From NCBI GenBank assembly GCA_000964245.1, contig LANB01000001.1:3413501-3477500 (forward strand): a stretch of DNA of 64,000 bases, read 5' to 3'. The notes beneath the pieces were generated by a model that was not told the origin of the DNA, made no database searches, and was given only the letters and a program-made list of their open reading frames with translations. Source of the stretch: Cellvibrionaceae bacterium 1162T.S.0a.05. GTDB taxonomy: Bacteria > Pseudomonadota > Gammaproteobacteria > Pseudomonadales > Cellvibrionaceae. A program made the position numbers and the translations under genes. Positions 9,093-20,234 of the stretch are shown in pieces; position 1 is the stretch's first letter; each line of letters opens with the position of its first letter.

Positions 9093-9899
9093 TTAGTGTC
9101 CACCATCACTGAAAAAGCCGAATTTCAAACCGATAATAAATAGAATGCTTGCGAGGATAGGTTGCAACACCGAATTGGGCACGCGAGCTGCGAGGCGAGA
9201 GCCATAGTGGACGGCGGGGATTGAGCCGATTAGCAGGCCTGCGAGGAGCTGAAAATCCACATTGTCATTCCACAGGTGTCCCAACCCGGCTACTAAAGTT
9301 AGCGGTACAGCATGAGCAATATCAGTCCCGACTACGTGCAGGGCGGGCAAGCGTGGGTAAAGGATTAAAAGCAGGGCTGCGCAAAAAGCGCCCGCACCAA
9401 CCGATGACAGCGTAACAAAGACCCCGAGGATGATTCCGGCAAAAAAACTGACCCGCAGCGGGTGGCGCTGGTACCAGCTGATTTTCTCTTTGCCCACATT
9501 TTCGTCAGATTGCTGGCTTTCACCCTGAATGCGTCTCCTGAATAGAATGACGATAGCCGTGAGGATCAACATAACACCGAGGCTTCTGTTTAACAGGCCT
9601 GCATAGTCGACGCCATCGAGCGCGGTTTTCAGAAAATAGCTGGTAGCGAAGGACGCAGGAATACTGCCAGCGGCGAGGGTTAACACCAGTCTCCAGCGTA
9701 TGGTCCCTTGACGGTGGTGTGTGTACATCGCACCGGTTTTGGTGGCTGCCGCGTAGAGCAAGTCTGTGCCAATGGCGATTTTGGTGGGAACTCCCCAAAG
9801 AATCAGTAAGGGGGTCATCAAGGAACCGCCCCCCACACCTGTCATACCCACAGCAAAACCGACGCCAGCGCCAGCAAGAATATAGAAAAGGAGATCCAT
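9093..9899 (-). CDS. TSUP-family sulfite/sulfonate exporter (TauE/SafE)
   Basis: Integral membrane protein, 268 residues, about 7-8 hydrophobic segments. It has the two TauE/SafE repeats: the first opens GAGVGFAVGMTGVGGGSLMTP, the second FFAGIILGVFVTLSSVGAGAF. It probably exports sulfite, sulfonates or a related anion. It diverges from cysB across 293 bases and lies next to cysH, which points to a role in sulfur assimilation, perhaps as a sulfite safety valve under CysB control. A GGAG lies about 5 bases before ATG 9899. Confidence 0.9.
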   Translation of the reverse strand: MDLLFYILAGAGVGFAVGMTGVGGGSLMTPLLILWGVPTKIAIGTDLLYAAATKTGAMYTHHRQGTIRWRLVLTLAAGSIPASFATSYFLKTALDGVDYAGLLNRSLGVMLILTAIVILFRRRIQGESQQSDENVGKEKISWYQRHPLRVSFFAGIILGVFVTLSSVGAGAFCAALLLILYPRLPALHVVGTDIAHAVPLTLVAGLGHLWNDNVDFQLLAGLLIGSIPAVHYGSRLAARVPNSVLQPILASILFIIGLKFGFFSDGGH

Positions 9900-11167
<1,268 letters not shown>

Positions 11168-11174
11168 TGTCTTC

Positions 11175-11213
11175 AAAAAAAGTCGGCATTCTATGGAATG
11201 CCGGCTTTTTTTT
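11175..11213 (+). terminator. Terminator after cysB
   Basis: GTCGGCATTC and GAATGCCGGC form a 10-bp stem (one G-U pair) around TATG, with an A-run before and eight T residues after. It could serve both directions. Confidence 0.92.
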
Positions 11214-11322
11214 GCCCGCAAGAAACGGGTGGGTGATCATCAGAATTTTTGATTCAAGCTTACGGAGAGAAAAAACAGCAGTAATACCCAAAAGTTAACG
11301 TCGTTATGAGCGTCGCATGGGT

Positions 11323-11655
11323 TTAAAGAAAATCAAGGTCCTCGTTTGACATTATTTCAGAGAGTTCATCAGCTTCTTCTGTTTTTTGATCCAAAACATC
11401 CTTTACAAACTTGAGATACACCGTAAATATTTCAGTGTCCTGGCCTTCACGTTCTACGATAAAAAAAGGGGCACGATTAACCTCGTATTGTGCGGCAAGC
11501 TGCATACCAACACTTTCAGGGTCACGTTCATCGGCGATAAGGGTTTCGTCTATACGGTCGATTTGCCCGGAACTTTCAAGTTTCTGCTGAACATCATTAC
11601 ATTTAGGGCAGGGTGATCCATCGGCAAGAATTTTTTTCACAAATGTAATTTTCAT
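11323..11655 (-). CDS. Thioredoxin-like protein with CPKC motif
   Basis: 110-residue conserved protein of unknown function with a thioredoxin/glutaredoxin-like start: a KITFVKKIL strand followed by SPCPKCNDVQ, a CxxC redox motif at residues 16-19. The partner segment VNRAPFFIVE supplies the cis-proline expected of thioredoxin folds. The C terminus is acidic (EEADELSEIMSNEDLDFL). It lies 28 bases downstream of cysH on the same strand, so it is probably co-transcribed. A role as electron donor or assembly helper for the reductase is an inference only. Confidence 0.75.
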   Translation of the reverse strand: MKITFVKKILADGSPCPKCNDVQQKLESSGQIDRIDETLIADERDPESVGMQLAAQYEVNRAPFFIVEREGQDTEIFTVYLKFVKDVLDQKTEEADELSEIMSNEDLDFL

Positions 11656-11683
11656 TTCAGTACCCTCAGAGACCTGTAGCCTC

Positions 11684-12409
11684 TTATTTTTTCACATTGT
11701 CGATGTGCAGGCCGCATTCTTTTTTGGTTGATTCTTCCCACCACCAGCGACCTTCCCGTTCGTGTTGGCCTGGGTGGGTGGGGCGGGTGCAGGGTTCACA
11801 GCCGATCGATTTAAAGCCTTTGTCATGCAAGCTGTTGTAAGGCACATCAAACATTCTGATGTATTCCCACACTTGAGCAGAACTCCAATTCACGAGTGGA
11901 TTAAATTTTGTCAAACTCTCGCCGGGGCGAGCAAAAACCTTATCGTTTTGAATAACGGGAATATTGGCTCGCGTGCCGGGGCTTTGGTCTTTACGTTGGC
12001 CGGTAATCCACGCGTCCAGCTCTAACAGTTTTTTGCGCAGAGGGCCAACTTTGCGAATACCACAGCATTCCTGATGATTGTCTTCATAAAAACTGAACAA
12101 GCCTTTTTCTTTGACAAGTTTTTGAACCGCTGCAGCATCCGGAAAAAGCAATTCAACTTGAATACCGTAATGCTTGCGAACCGCTTCAATAAATTGATAG
12201 GTCTCTGCGTGGAGTCGGCCCGTATCCAGCGAGAAGACGGCAATGTCCGGGCGAATTTTTACGGCCATATCAACCAGAACGATGTCTTCCGCACCGCTGA
12301 ATGAAATCGCGATATTGTCATGCTCCTCAAGGGCATAACTGAGGATGTCTTTGGGTGGTGCGTCCTGCAACTTCGCGTCGATATCCTGAAAACTAATTGC
12401 TTGGTTCAT
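11684..12409 (-). CDS. cysH: Assimilatory (phospho)adenylyl-sulfate reductase, iron-sulfur type
   Basis: Reduces activated sulfate to sulfite in cysteine biosynthesis, 241 residues. The PP-loop is [13 protein letters not shown] near residue 38; the [10 protein letters not shown] and RKDQSPGTR segments follow. The double motif ECCGIRK and GCEPCTRP supplies the four cysteines of a [4Fe-4S] cluster, which by family knowledge indicates use of APS rather than only PAPS. The catalytic ECGLH is at the C terminus. ATG 12409 (MNQAIS) is chosen; an upstream TTG at 12439 is unlikely. Confidence 0.94.
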   Translation of the reverse strand: MNQAISFQDIDAKLQDAPPKDILSYALEEHDNIAISFSGAEDIVLVDMAVKIRPDIAVFSLDTGRLHAETYQFIEAVRKHYGIQVELLFPDAAAVQKLVKEKGLFSFYEDNHQECCGIRKVGPLRKKLLELDAWITGQRKDQSPGTRANIPVIQNDKVFARPGESLTKFNPLVNWSSAQVWEYIRMFDVPYNSLHDKGFKSIGCEPCTRPTHPGQHEREGRWWWEESTKKECGLHIDNVKK

Positions 12410-12625
12410 ACTTTTGGGGCCAAATTTAGGGAGGCGCAAGGATACCAGAGCACGGCAGTATTGCGAAATATCGAGCGGCTATACTGTTAGATGAAAGCGG
12501 TATTTGTATTCCGGGAGCCTGGGTCGTAACCGGACCCCGGTTGGAGGTTGCATGAGGTTTGCTTGTTCGCAGCCCTTGTTGTAGATTGGCGGCCGAAAAA
12601 TTAGCCTGACAAACGGGAGTGTACT

Positions 12626-13243
12626 GTGGAATTAGCCTGTCTCGACCTCGAAGGGGTCCTTATTCCGGAAATCTGGATCAAATTCGCTGAAAAAACCGGT
12701 ATTGAGGCTCTAAAAGCCACCACCAGGGACATTCCTGACTACGACGAGCTGATGACCATGCGCCTTGCTGAACTGGACAAGGCGGGTCTGGGGCTGAACG
12801 AAATCCAGGAAGTGATTGCGACCTTGAGCCCGTTGGAGGGTGCACCGGAATTTCTGAATTGGCTGCGGGAGCGCTTTCAGGTAATTATCCTGTCTGACAC
12901 CTTCTACGAGTTTGCCGGCCCACTGATGAAACAATTGGGCTACCCAACCTTGCTTTGCCACAAGCTTACCGTAGATGAGAAGGGTAAGGTCGTGGACTAT
13001 AACCTGCGTCAAGCGAACCCCAAACGCCAATGTATTGCTGCGTTTAAAACCCTTTATTATCGTACAATTGCCGCTGGAGATTCGTATAACGATACAACCA
13101 TGCTGGCAGAAGCCGATGCTGGTATTCTTTTCAGTGCACCGCGAAACGTGATTGATGAATTTCCGCAATTCCCGGCGGTACACACGTACGAAGAGTTAAA
13201 ACAAGCCTTTATTGATGCAAGTGTGAGAAACCTGACACTCTAA
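12626..13243 (+). CDS. thrH: Bifunctional phosphoserine phosphatase / homoserine phosphotransferase
   Basis: HAD-family enzyme, 205 residues, the same length as Pseudomonas ThrH and very similar throughout. The catalytic aspartate lies in ACLDLEGVLIPE (motif I, residue 7). Motif II is ILSDTFYEF, and motif IV is AAGDSYNDTTML. ThrH dephosphorylates phosphoserine and can pass the phosphate to homoserine, linking serine and threonine synthesis. The start is GTG 12626, with GGGAG upstream. It is followed after 15 bases by a Rieske gene. Confidence 0.95.
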   Translation: MELACLDLEGVLIPEIWIKFAEKTGIEALKATTRDIPDYDELMTMRLAELDKAGLGLNEIQEVIATLSPLEGAPEFLNWLRERFQVIILSDTFYEFAGPLMKQLGYPTLLCHKLTVDEKGKVVDYNLRQANPKRQCIAAFKTLYYRTIAAGDSYNDTTMLAEADAGILFSAPRNVIDEFPQFPAVHTYEELKQAFIDASVRNLTL

Positions 13244-13258
13244 TATCAGGAGATAACC

Positions 13259-13573
13259 ATGGCATTCCATGCTTTGGAAAAACTGATAAATTTGCAAGAC
13301 GGTTACAAAAGAGCATTTAAAATAGCGGGCCAGGATGTGATCCTGGTCCAGGAAAATGGCCGTCCCTATCTTCTTGCAAATACCTGCCCTCATATGGGGG
13401 TATCCCTGAATTCCGCGACGCTACTCCCTCAAGGCCTGATTCGCTGCAACGCACATGGCATCGAGTTTGACCTTGAGAGTGGTCGGGCTCTAGGGCCGCT
13501 GTCATCCATGCTTGAATGTTTGCAAAAGTTTGAGCTGGTCTACGACGGGCCAAATATTGGTGTCGATTTGTAA
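13259..13573 (+). CDS. Rieske [2Fe-2S] protein
   Basis: Small soluble Rieske ferredoxin-like protein, 104 residues, no signal peptide. The cluster ligands are in CPHMGVSL (residues 43-45: Cys, His) and CNAHGIEFDLESG (Cys, His), the CxH and CxxH pairs typical of the family. It resembles the ferredoxin components of dioxygenases and NirD-type subunits, but no oxygenase or reductase gene is adjacent. AGGAG lies 5 bases ahead of ATG 13259. It may share a transcript with thrH. Confidence 0.88.
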   Translation: MAFHALEKLINLQDGYKRAFKIAGQDVILVQENGRPYLLANTCPHMGVSLNSATLLPQGLIRCNAHGIEFDLESGRALGPLSSMLECLQKFELVYDGPNIGVDL

Positions 13574-13714
13574 GTGTTGCCTTCCAGGAAACGCTGAGAA
13601 ATAACCCGATTTCCCTATGGCAGCGCCTTGTTCAAGCCGAATTCACTCGCGTAAATACAGACTATCTGCGCAGAGATGCCTCACCAAAAAAACATTTCGA
13701 TTTACAGAGCTTCG

Positions 13715-14659
13715 CTAGATTTGTAAGCGTTGCAAGTTAGGGTCGCGCCTGGAATGGCGATTCCACAAATTCTCAAACTCATCCAGCAGGCTTTGCGCTT
13801 CGGGACCGGCTCGGTAGTTCGCAAAACCAACTTGTTGTTCTTCATTGTTAAAGTAAACCAGTTTTTTACTGTCGGAAATGAGGTAAGCGATGTCCGGTTT
13901 ACTGGGTTCTTCTATCAGTGTTCGAATTTCCATTCTTGTCGACAAGCGCTGAGCCAAAAGTACAAGAGGATGACTTTGGCCGTGCAATTTTTTGCTGTCT
14001 CGCAAGAGAACCCTGATGCGCGAGTTTCGCGATCTACGCGCCGCCCGTGAAAGCGCTTCGACAAAAGGTTCGTGGGTAAAGATTGGGGCGGCAAGGCTAT
14101 CAGATAAAATATCGATATGCCGCAGGCAGTGACCGGCTACCGTTTTCAAATGAAAGTGAATATTTGAAAGCGCGTTAAAACGCAGCACCTTATCGGTAAA
14201 CAAGGTTTCAATGGCCGCTTCATTCTCAGGCTTGAAAATCATCGTAATGTGTTCAATACCTGCTTCTTCGAAAATCTCGCCAAAGGGTTCAAAACCCGCG
14301 CGTAGATAAAAGTTTTTGGCTCGCGTTTGCGCGTGTAAATAAAGATGGCCTTCATCGTTTAAAATATCCCGACTGAGGGCATATTGCATACACAGGGTGA
14401 GTAGGTGAGAGCCGACTTTGTTGTTACGGTATTTTTCATTGACCGCCATTCGGCCGATTTTGCCCTTATCCAGTAAGCGAGCGTAAGCGACTAATTCAAG
14501 TTCATGGTCAAAAGCGGCGAAATGGTGAGTACTTTCGAGTTCATCAAGGCCATCAAATTCTTCGTTGGGGTCCACGTTTTGTTCGACGATAAAAACCTCA
14601 TGACGCAGTGTTTTTACCGCATCACTGTATTCATTCCACTGAATTTTTTTGAATTCCAT
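13715..14659 (-). CDS. GNAT acetyltransferase fused to a C-terminal domain of unknown function
   Basis: 314-residue two-domain protein. Residues about 1-145 form a GNAT N-acetyltransferase: RHEVFIVEQNVDPNEEFDGLD, then the acetyl-CoA site GRMAVNEKYRNNKVGSHLL, then YLHAQTRAKNFYLRAGFEPFG. Residues 150-314 are a separate domain with repeated RRSRNSRIRVLLRDSKKLHG-like elements that I cannot assign. The substrate is unknown. It is the last gene of the minus-strand run mnmA-hflD-purB-roxA-GNAT and follows roxA by 54 bases. Confidence 0.85.
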   Translation of the reverse strand: MEFKKIQWNEYSDAVKTLRHEVFIVEQNVDPNEEFDGLDELESTHHFAAFDHELELVAYARLLDKGKIGRMAVNEKYRNNKVGSHLLTLCMQYALSRDILNDEGHLYLHAQTRAKNFYLRAGFEPFGEIFEEAGIEHITMIFKPENEAAIETLFTDKVLRFNALSNIHFHLKTVAGHCLRHIDILSDSLAAPIFTHEPFVEALSRAARRSRNSRIRVLLRDSKKLHGQSHPLVLLAQRLSTRMEIRTLIEEPSKPDIAYLISDSKKLVYFNNEEQQVGFANYRAGPEAQSLLDEFENLWNRHSRRDPNLQRLQI

Positions 14660-14713
14660 AAGGGGCCTTTGCTGGTCTTATGTTTTGAAAATGTTGGGGC
14701 ATGGATGGGAGTC

Positions 14714-15832
14714 TCAAGCGACGGGTTCAACCGCACCTTGTTCGTAGAGGTATCGACATAGTGCCAACGACTTTTCCTCCAGGGTAGACAATGCCACCAC
14801 CTGTTTGTTTGCCAACGCGATAGCAAGTTCGTGATCGCAAGTAAAGTCTTCACCTTCCACAAATAATAATGTTGTGTCTCCCTCGCTCACCCAGGCTGCG
14901 CGCGCGTCATTGGTGAGTTTTATGCGGTGGAATTGGCTAAAAGGTTCCATATCTTCATCAAGTGCAAACTCCAGAACCGGACGTGTCATCACTTTGCCAA
15001 AACTGCGCGCAAGATTGAGTTTATCTTCACACAGTTCGCGTAGTGTAGTTTGTAAAGTGTCCAGGACTTGCGAGGGAATTTCATACGGGTCGGCATTTGA
15101 CGACAGAGAAGGATCGCGATAACGCTGATCGTCACTGAGTCGCTCAGACAGTTCTTCAGCAAAATCGAGTAAGAGCTCACCTGCGCTGGGAGCGCGAAAG
15201 CCCACTGAAATTGTCATGCCTTCACCTTCCGATATGCCCCAATGCGCCAACCCCGGCGGGACATATAACATATCACCCGCTTGCATGAGGATGTCATCGC
15301 TTTGCTGAAAATCGGCGAGTATCTTCATGCTTTGATTTGGTAACAACGGTGTGGTGTTATCGCAATATTGCCCGAGCTTCCAGCGCCGCGTGCCCTCGGC
15401 CTGAATTAGAAACACATCGTAATAATCGAAATGCGGGCCAACGCCACCTTGGTCATTGGCGTAACTCATCATAATGTCTTCCAGACGCCAGGCAGGAAGA
15501 AATTTAAAGGCTTCGAGAAGGGCGGCAATATTTGGATCAATTCTATCCAGATGTTGAACCAATAAAGTCCAGGGTTGCTTGGGTAATTTTTGAAAGGTGT
15601 CTTCCGCAAACGGACCGTGTTGCACTTCCCAGGATTCAGCACCGTGTTCGAGAACAAGGCGCGAAGGCAGGCACTCTTCCAGCGCATAGCCTGCCAATTC
15701 GTCAGCGCTAATTGGGGTTTTGAAATCGGGAAAGGCCTGCGCGCAATACAAAGGCTTTTTTTGCCAATATTCGCTCAGGAAGGTGTCCAGCGTAAGCGAG
15801 CCTAGACCTTGAAATTTTTTGTAAGCAGGCAT
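14714..15832 (-). CDS. roxA: Ribosomal protein uL16 3-hydroxylase (ROX, YcfD-like)
   Basis: 2-oxoglutarate/Fe(II) JmjC-type oxygenase, 372 residues, related to E. coli YcfD, which hydroxylates an arginine of ribosomal protein L16. The iron ligands are His and Asp in GPHFDYYDVF near residue 134 and a later His in GLAHWGIS. The YWQKKPLYC segment at the N terminus and a C-terminal winged-helix-like region (about 270-372) match the family. It lies 36 bases after purB, whose product is otherwise unrelated; this order is common in gammaproteobacteria. Confidence 0.92.
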   Translation of the reverse strand: MPAYKKFQGLGSLTLDTFLSEYWQKKPLYCAQAFPDFKTPISADELAGYALEECLPSRLVLEHGAESWEVQHGPFAEDTFQKLPKQPWTLLVQHLDRIDPNIAALLEAFKFLPAWRLEDIMMSYANDQGGVGPHFDYYDVFLIQAEGTRRWKLGQYCDNTTPLLPNQSMKILADFQQSDDILMQAGDMLYVPPGLAHWGISEGEGMTISVGFRAPSAGELLLDFAEELSERLSDDQRYRDPSLSSNADPYEIPSQVLDTLQTTLRELCEDKLNLARSFGKVMTRPVLEFALDEDMEPFSQFHRIKLTNDARAAWVSEGDTTLLFVEGEDFTCDHELAIALANKQVVALSTLEEKSLALCRYLYEQGAVEPVA

Positions 15833-15868
15833 GGTCCCAATGTTTAACTTTTTTAATTCGAAATACCT

Positions 15869-17296
<1,428 letters not shown>

Positions 17297-17464
17297 TCAG
17301 GCTAGGAGGCCGAATGTTTGAGCCCTATGTTTGAGCCCTCGCCTTGGGCACTTTCAGTCAGTGTTCCCGGATGGTTGTATCAGGTTGGGCAGTATCAGTC
17401 TGTTGGGGCGATTTTGTTGAATCGATTGAAACAGCTAAATGAGTTAAGCAGGTAAATTGAGTGC

Positions 17465-18100
17465 TCAGTGCAATTGCCGACTTTGTTGATAAAGCTCACT
17501 CGCCTGCTCGGCGAGTTTGCTGCGGTAAAACAGGAAGTGCCAGCGGCTTCCGCCAACCTGGCGCCATAGCGTCGCCGCGCGAATCGCGGCCAATAGCAAT
17601 ACACGAACCTGATTCGCAACGCGCTGTTGTTGCAGGTAGTTGTAATCCCCAGTGACCTGAATACGGTAGTTGAACTTGCTAATGGTATCGGTGTAGATAT
17701 CCGCAATGTTACTGATGACGTTCTCGTGTGTCAGACTGAAGTGCTGGGCTTGCTCTTGTGCCTTCTCAAGGCGATTGCCAATCACGTAAAGAACTTCTTT
17801 GCGCTTGGCCAGCATGCCTTGCAGATGAATAGCACCCAGGGCGTAACGCAGTACATCGCGATTGCGGCTATCGCGGTGGTTTTCGAGCACATCCTTGAGG
17901 AGTTCAAGGCCTTCTTCAAGACGAGGCAGGGAGCCAAATACCGCCTCCGCAGACTCAGGGTTGGTTTCAAAGAGACTTTGAACTGCCGTCTCAAATGAGT
18001 CGGTTTTCAGATAGCCGGTTTTCGCGAGCTGTTCAACGCATTTGCAGGCCTGGAAAATACCGGCAAGGGCGATGACATGATTTTGCCAACTCTTTTTCAA
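17465..18100 (-). CDS. hflD: High-frequency lysogenization protein HflD homologue
   Basis: Helical membrane-associated protein; in E. coli HflD binds phage lambda CII and lowers lysogeny, while its normal role is unclear. About 211 residues. The family core is visible as VIALAGIFQACKCVEQL, RYALGAIHL, TISKFNYRIQVTGD and the C-terminal RVLLLAAIRAATLWRQVGGSRW. There is no ATG: TTG 18100 with AGGA about 7 bases upstream is the best start, with TTG 18124 as an alternative. It is flanked by mnmA and purB as in most gammaproteobacteria. Confidence 0.9.
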   Translation of the reverse strand: MKKSWQNHVIALAGIFQACKCVEQLAKTGYLKTDSFETAVQSLFETNPESAEAVFGSLPRLEEGLELLKDVLENHRDSRNRDVLRYALGAIHLQGMLAKRKEVLYVIGNRLEKAQEQAQHFSLTHENVISNIADIYTDTISKFNYRIQVTGDYNYLQQQRVANQVRVLLLAAIRAATLWRQVGGSRWHFLFYRSKLAEQASELYQQSRQLH

Positions 18101-18164
18101 TGTGATGTCCTGGTTTGTTCTCAATCAGCCCCGAGGATATGGGGGCAATACTTGTGTTCTCAAA

Positions 18165-19244
18165 TCAATACGCTGAGTCAATCACTGCGCCACCGAGGCA
18201 GCGCTCACCATCGTAAAAAACAATGGATTGTCCGGGGGTGATGGCGCGCTGGGCGTGTTCAAAGTCAACGGTAATTGCGTCAGCATTTAATTCACGGATG
18301 CAACAATGTTGGTCGCTTTGGCGATACCGTACCTTCGCGCTCAGGTTTTGACCGGGTTCAGGGGCTGTGTTGATCCAATGTATTTGCGAGGCGCGCAAGG
18401 ATTGTTTGAAAAGCAGGGGGTGGTCGCTTCCCTGAACCACGATAAGTTGGTTGTTGGGTAAATCCTTTCCTGCAACATACCAGGGTGCCTCTGCAGCGCC
18501 TTTGATTCCACCAATTTTGAGCCCCTGGCGCTGGCCAATGGTGTGATACATCAGGCCGTCGTGGCGACCCAGAACGCGGCCTGTTTCGTCGACAATATCG
18601 CCCGGTTGTGCCGGTAAATAGGTTTCCAGGAAATCCTTGAAACGACGCTCACCGATAAAGCAGATACCGGTGCTGTCTTTCTTGTCGTGAGTTATCAAGT
18701 CCAGTTTTTCAGCCAGGGCACGGACCTCCGGTTTGGCTAATTCACCCACGGGGAAGAGGGTCCTGGCAATGGCGGATTCCTCAATGGCATGCAGAAAATA
18801 ACTTTGATCCTTGTTTGTATCCAGACCTTTCAGGAGATGCGGGCCTTTGGCACGGCAGTAGTGGCCGGTCGCGATACATTCAGCGCCGAGATTTTCAGCA
18901 TAATCGAGGAAGACTTTAAATTTGATTTCACGGTTACACAAAATATCGGGGTTGGGTGTGCGTCCCGCGCGGTATTCTGTAAGAAAGTGTTCGAATACGT
19001 TGTCCCAGTACTCTTTGGCAAAGTTGACTGTGTGTAGATGGATGTCCAGTTTTTGACAAACTGCAGCGGCATCCAGGAGATCGGTGGCAGCCGTGCAATA
19101 TTCCGTGCCGTCGTCTTCATTCCAGTTTTTCATGAACAGGCCTTCGACCTGGTAACCCTGTTCTTTTAATAGCCAGGCTGCCACGGAAGAGTCGACCCCT
19201 CCGGACATCCCGACAACCACTTTGGTGCCTTTTGTTTGGCTCAC
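18165..19244 (-). CDS. mnmA: tRNA-specific 2-thiouridylase MnmA
   Basis: Thiolates U34 of tRNA-Lys, Glu and Gln. 359 residues. The PP-loop ATP site is [18 protein letters not shown] at the N terminus. The two catalytic cysteines are in [13 protein letters not shown] (about residue 103) and [10 protein letters not shown] (about residue 200), and the [13 protein letters not shown] segment is typical. Translation appears to start at GTG 19244 with a weak ribosome-binding site. It heads the minus-strand run. Confidence 0.96.
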   Translation of the reverse strand: MSQTKGTKVVVGMSGGVDSSVAAWLLKEQGYQVEGLFMKNWNEDDGTEYCTAATDLLDAAAVCQKLDIHLHTVNFAKEYWDNVFEHFLTEYRAGRTPNPDILCNREIKFKVFLDYAENLGAECIATGHYCRAKGPHLLKGLDTNKDQSYFLHAIEESAIARTLFPVGELAKPEVRALAEKLDLITHDKKDSTGICFIGERRFKDFLETYLPAQPGDIVDETGRVLGRHDGLMYHTIGQRQGLKIGGIKGAAEAPWYVAGKDLPNNQLIVVQGSDHPLLFKQSLRASQIHWINTAPEPGQNLSAKVRYRQSDQHCCIRELNADAITVDFEHAQRAITPGQSIVFYDGERCLGGAVIDSAY

Positions 19245-19412
19245 AACTGACTCATCAATACGCTAAAAGGCGCATATTGTAATGAGGGCGCGCCACTTTT
19301 GTAAGCTCGGAACCCGGGAATGTGTGAAAGCGAGAACCGGAAAATTGAGCCCACCGCACTTAAGCGCTAGCATTGTGACTAATGATTTATGTATGAATGC
19401 AGAGGAAAAGCG

Positions 19413-20150
19413 ATGGATTTAAATATCCGACGAGAATACCCGATAGGGCGGCGCGTGAATGACGAGCCCATTATTTACGTTTTCGACGATTTTCTCCGCG
19501 AAGAGGAAATCGACAGTATTCTTGAAACTGCCCGCACTAAAATGCAGCGTGCTCAGGTGAGTTTTCAGCACGGCGGTGGCGAGAGCGACGGACGCACGGG
19601 CAGCAACTGTTGGATCGATTTGAAACACAATGCCACCATTGCAGGGCTGTCAAAACGCGTCAGTGAATTAGTGGGCATTCCCCTCGAAAATGCCGAATCG
19701 CTGCAAGTGATTCATTACGGTCTTACTCAGGAGTATCAAGCGCATTACGACGCCTGGGAGTGGGGCTCTGAATCGGGCGAACGGTGTATGGCACGCGGCG
19801 GTCAGCGATTGGTGACCTGCTTGCTGTATTTCAATGATGTGGAAGAAGGTGGCGGCACTGGCTTCCCGGAATTGGATATCGAAGTGCAAGCACGCAAGGG
19901 CCGCATGGTACTTTTTCATAATGTCCACCCGGGAACCAATGAAAAACACAAGAAGAGTTTGCACGGCGGTCTGCCCGTTCGCAAAGGCGAAAAGTGGGCG
20001 TGCAATTTCTGGTTTCGTGAAAGGGATTACGGTATTGGTTCGAAGAAAAAAGCCACTTCGACAGCGTCAACAAAAACAAGCGCGAAGAAGGGGCCTTCTG
20101 GTCCTGCAAATAGACGAAGTAAGGGAACGAAATTTAAGAGAAGGCGATAA
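19413..20150 (+). CDS. Prolyl-4-hydroxylase-like 2OG-Fe(II) oxygenase with basic C-terminal tail
   Basis: P4H-type dioxygenase, 245 residues. Iron ligands are His and Asp in HYDAWEW near residue 117 and a later His in NVHPGTNEKHKKSLHGGLPV; YFNDVEEGGGTGFP is the typical core. The last 35 residues are a Lys/Ser/Thr/Arg-rich low-complexity tail (GSKKKATSTAS through KFKRRR) suggesting contact with nucleic acid or the ribosome. Pseudomonas relatives hydroxylate EF-Tu, but the target here is not known. ATG 19413 is preferred, with AGAGGA 6 bases upstream. Confidence 0.85.
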   Translation: MDLNIRREYPIGRRVNDEPIIYVFDDFLREEEIDSILETARTKMQRAQVSFQHGGGESDGRTGSNCWIDLKHNATIAGLSKRVSELVGIPLENAESLQVIHYGLTQEYQAHYDAWEWGSESGERCMARGGQRLVTCLLYFNDVEEGGGTGFPELDIEVQARKGRMVLFHNVHPGTNEKHKKSLHGGLPVRKGEKWACNFWFRERDYGIGSKKKATSTASTKTSAKKGPSGPANRRSKGTKFKRRR

Positions 20151-20152
20151 AG

Positions 20153-20181
20153 AAAAACCCCGGCTAAGCCGGGGTTTTTTT
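20153..20181. terminator. Bidirectional terminator between the hydroxylase and TonB-receptor genes
   Basis: AAAAACCCCGGC - TAA - GCCGGGGTTTTTTT: a perfect GC-rich stem with A-run and T-run, suitable for the converging genes on both strands. Confidence 0.93.
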
Positions 20182-20234
20182 GTTTGAGAGTCGGCGGGTA
20201 GAAAACGCCGACTTAAACCCGATTTTCCAGGTGC

